From Deinococcales bacterium (lineage in GTDB: Bacteria; Deinococcota; Deinococci; Deinococcales; Deinococcaceae): a DNA stretch of 6,532 bases. The DNA lies in the NCBI GenBank assembly GCA_025359705.1, contig JANYFS010000456.1:1-6532 (forward strand). Reading direction: 5' to 3'. The position numbers and the translations under genes were made by a program. Below are positions 5,622 through 6,532 of this stretch, in pieces. A model generated the notes under the pieces. The model was given only the letters and a program-made list of their open reading frames with translations, was not told the origin of the DNA and did no database searches. Each line of letters starts with the position of its first letter. Within the stretch, counting starts at the first letter, position 1.

Positions 5622-6374
5622 CTAGCCTTTTGCCATCTTATTGGCAAACCACACCAGCTCGAGCTTTTCTGGGGTTCCCATTGCCAGCAGAGTGTAGGCA
5701 AAACCGCGCTCGAAGGCGGTGTCTTTGAGGGTTGCCAGTGGCTGAGTATCCACAAAGGCCGACAATGAAACCTTGAGCGGATTGACCGCGCGGCTGCCCA
5801 CTTTTCCCGCTCCCAACGTGTCGATTACCGTAGTCTTGCCGTCGGTGGTTTTCAGTGAAAGGGTGGGGGCGCTCGAGAGGTTATAGAAATTGATTAGCGC
5901 TCGAGCCTTGTTTTGGGGTGTAGGGTCTTCCAACATGCTGATTTTGGGAGCAGCAGACTCGCCCGAAACCACCAAGGTATAAAAATGTCCTGCCACGAGA
6001 TTTAAACTGCCCGTCAATTTGCCCAGCACATATTTTTTATCGCCTTTGGGCAAGGGGTAATAATCGGTGTGGCCTTTGGCAGCCACGGTCATCAGGGTTT
6101 TACCCCCCACTACTGGGCTGAGCGCGTCTGTACCAGCGTTAAGATTATTGATCACCCGCACAAAGCTGGAATCAGGCGGTGGAGCGGCCTCATATAGCCC
6201 TTGAGCTAGACTCGAGGCAAACACTCCTCCAAACACTCCTAATGTGCCAAGGAACACATATGCCAAAGCCAATCGGCTCGAGCGGCGTGATTTTGAAGTA
6301 TGTTTGAGAGATACAGCTTTGAAAGACCACACCTGTGGGAATAGGAGATTTGAGGGAAGGTTGTGTAGCTGCAT
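5622..6374 (-). CDS. algF: AlgF-like periplasmic polysaccharide acetylation protein
   Basis: This 250-residue protein resembles Pseudomonas AlgF through most of its mature part. Matching stretches are LYEAAPPPDSSFVRVINN (60-77), NKARALINFYNLSSA (155-169), LSLKTTDGKTTVID (172-185), NPLKVSLSAF (198-207), the FERGFAYTLL segment (221-230) and a final LELVW (238-242). A basic stretch (KSRRSSR, 28-34) and a hydrophobic core (about 35-53) form a signal peptide, probably cut after SLA at 55-57, so the protein acts in the periplasm. The n-region is unusually long, about 34 residues; a later GTG at residue 15 could be an alternative start. TAGCAT ending 6 bases before the ATG favours the long form. AlgF helps pass acetyl groups from the AlgI/AlgJ membrane complex to the polysaccharide. 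Transcription order here is algF then algI, the reverse of Pseudomonas (I, J, F), and no algJ is present. Confidence 0.87.
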   Translation of the reverse strand: MQLHNLPSNLLFPQVWSFKAVSLKHTSKSRRSSRLALAYVFLGTLGVFGGVFASSLAQGLYEAAPPPDSSFVRVINNLNAGTDALSPVVGGKTLMTVAAKGHTDYYPLPKGDKKYVLGKLTGSLNLVAGHFYTLVVSGESAAPKISMLEDPTPQNKARALINFYNLSSAPTLSLKTTDGKTTVIDTLGAGKVGSRAVNPLKVSLSAFVDTQPLATLKDTAFERGFAYTLLAMGTPEKLELVWFANKMAKG

Positions 6375-6380
6375 AACCAG

Positions 6381-6386
6381 ATGCTA
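6381..6386 (-). promoter_or_regulatory. -10 box of the algF-algI unit
   Basis: TAGCAT on the minus strand ends 6 bases before the algF ATG, which predicts a leaderless message like those of the exporter and endonuclease units. No -35 element is evident. Confidence 0.45.
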
Positions 6387-6415
6387 ACCAAAAAATCCTC
6401 GAGGGACATGAAAAA

Positions 6416-6532
6416 GTGCTGATTAAATACCCATACGTGGCTCGAGTGGGTTTGTTATTTGCCGCTGATTCTTGTCTGGGCGTGGTTGTACGTGAGGTGC
6501 TGGAGAAAATTAGAAAAGCTGAATGTGAAGGT
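6416..6532 (+). CDS. Divergent gene of unknown function, N-terminal part
   Basis: An open plus-strand frame, closed upstream by a TAA at 6374, runs to the right edge. From the GTG at 6416 it reads MLIKYPYVARVGLLFAADSC and continues through a charged helix (VVREVLEKIRKAE), 39 codons in all. Most codons begin with G or another purine, as in real genes, whereas the other two plus frames are either Trp/Cys-rich or stopped. GAGGGA, part of a CTCGAG word, lies 9 bases before the GTG and would serve as ribosome site. I do not recognise the family. Earlier non-ATG starts are possible. Divergent from algF, it leaves only about 41 bases for both promoters. Confidence 0.5.
   Translation, partial: MLIKYPYVARVGLLFAADSCLGVVVREVLEKIRKAECEG

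Larger units (their letters stand above)
377..6446. repeat. Dispersed hyper-abundant palindrome CTCGAG (48 copies)
   Basis: By hand I count 48 copies. Examples in order start at 377, 554, 788, 974, 1077, 1095, 1164, 1230, 1275, 1330, 1386, 1423, 1664, 2035, 2211, 2284, 2297, 2510, 2678, 3069, 3128, 3202, 3223, 3487, 3557, 3712, 3730, 4030, 4078, 4223, 4310, 4535, 4701, 4989, 5000, 5113, 5237, 5360, 5451, 5579, 5593, 5658, 5872, 5900, 6211, 6277, 6398 and 6441. Flanking bases vary, so the core word is six bases. Within genes it falls in all frames, often as Leu-Glu (CTC GAG). Eight copies are in the roughly 435 bases between genes and 40 in about 6,100 coding bases. Confidence 0.95.

Noticed and set aside
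6273..6291. Twin-arginine export signal in AlgF (SRRSSRL)
   Set aside because: The residue after RRx is Ser rather than the expected hydrophobic one, and AlgF is normally Sec-exported.
377..6446. CRISPR array or transposon ends as the source of the repeated CTCGAG
   Set aside because: Spacing is irregular, the repeat is only six bases, most copies are inside intact genes, and no Cas or transposase gene is present.

Overview
The window carries six genes on the minus strand, plus a probable divergent gene entering on the plus strand at the right edge. All are protein genes; I see no tRNA, rRNA, CRISPR array or insertion sequence. Coding density is high: the longest gap between genes is 127 bases, so no stretch over 300 bases lacks a gene.

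Layout in the direction of minus-strand transcription (right to left). (1) algF, then algI: a periplasmic AlgF-like protein and an MBOAT membrane O-acetyltransferase, the core of a machine that acetylates an exported polysaccharide. (2) An ABC-2 exporter cassette: an ATPase, then 29 bases later a permease, closed by a clear intrinsic terminator. (3) A DesK-type sensor histidine kinase with a promoter of its own just after that terminator. Its expected response regulator is not in the window. (4) A compact restriction-modification pair: a PD-(D/E)XK endonuclease overlapping by 4 bases the start of an N6-adenine methyltransferase, which runs off the left edge. At the far right a plus-strand reading frame begins (39 codons visible), divergent from algF.

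The most striking feature is not a gene. The 6-base palindrome CTCGAG occurs 48 times by my hand count, where about 1.6 would be expected in random sequence of even composition. It lies in every complete gene and every gap between genes, is densest in the gaps, and is sparsest in the restriction-modification segment, which is also poorer in G+C. This resembles the highly iterated palindromes of some cyanobacteria (HIP1, GCGATCGC), but the word is different. Two gaps contain perfect 13-base tandem duplications that each include CTCGAG, which hints at how copies may spread.

A second window-wide pattern is a TANNNT -10 box exactly 6 bases before the start codon of three genes that open transcription units, and 9 or 11 bases before two others. 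Genes inside operons instead show Shine-Dalgarno sequences. This is the arrangement of leaderless transcripts known from Deinococcus. Together with the periplasmic and outer-envelope type genes it makes Deinococcota a reasonable guess, but base composition is moderate (sampled at about 42-65% G+C) and I cannot fix the taxon from this window.
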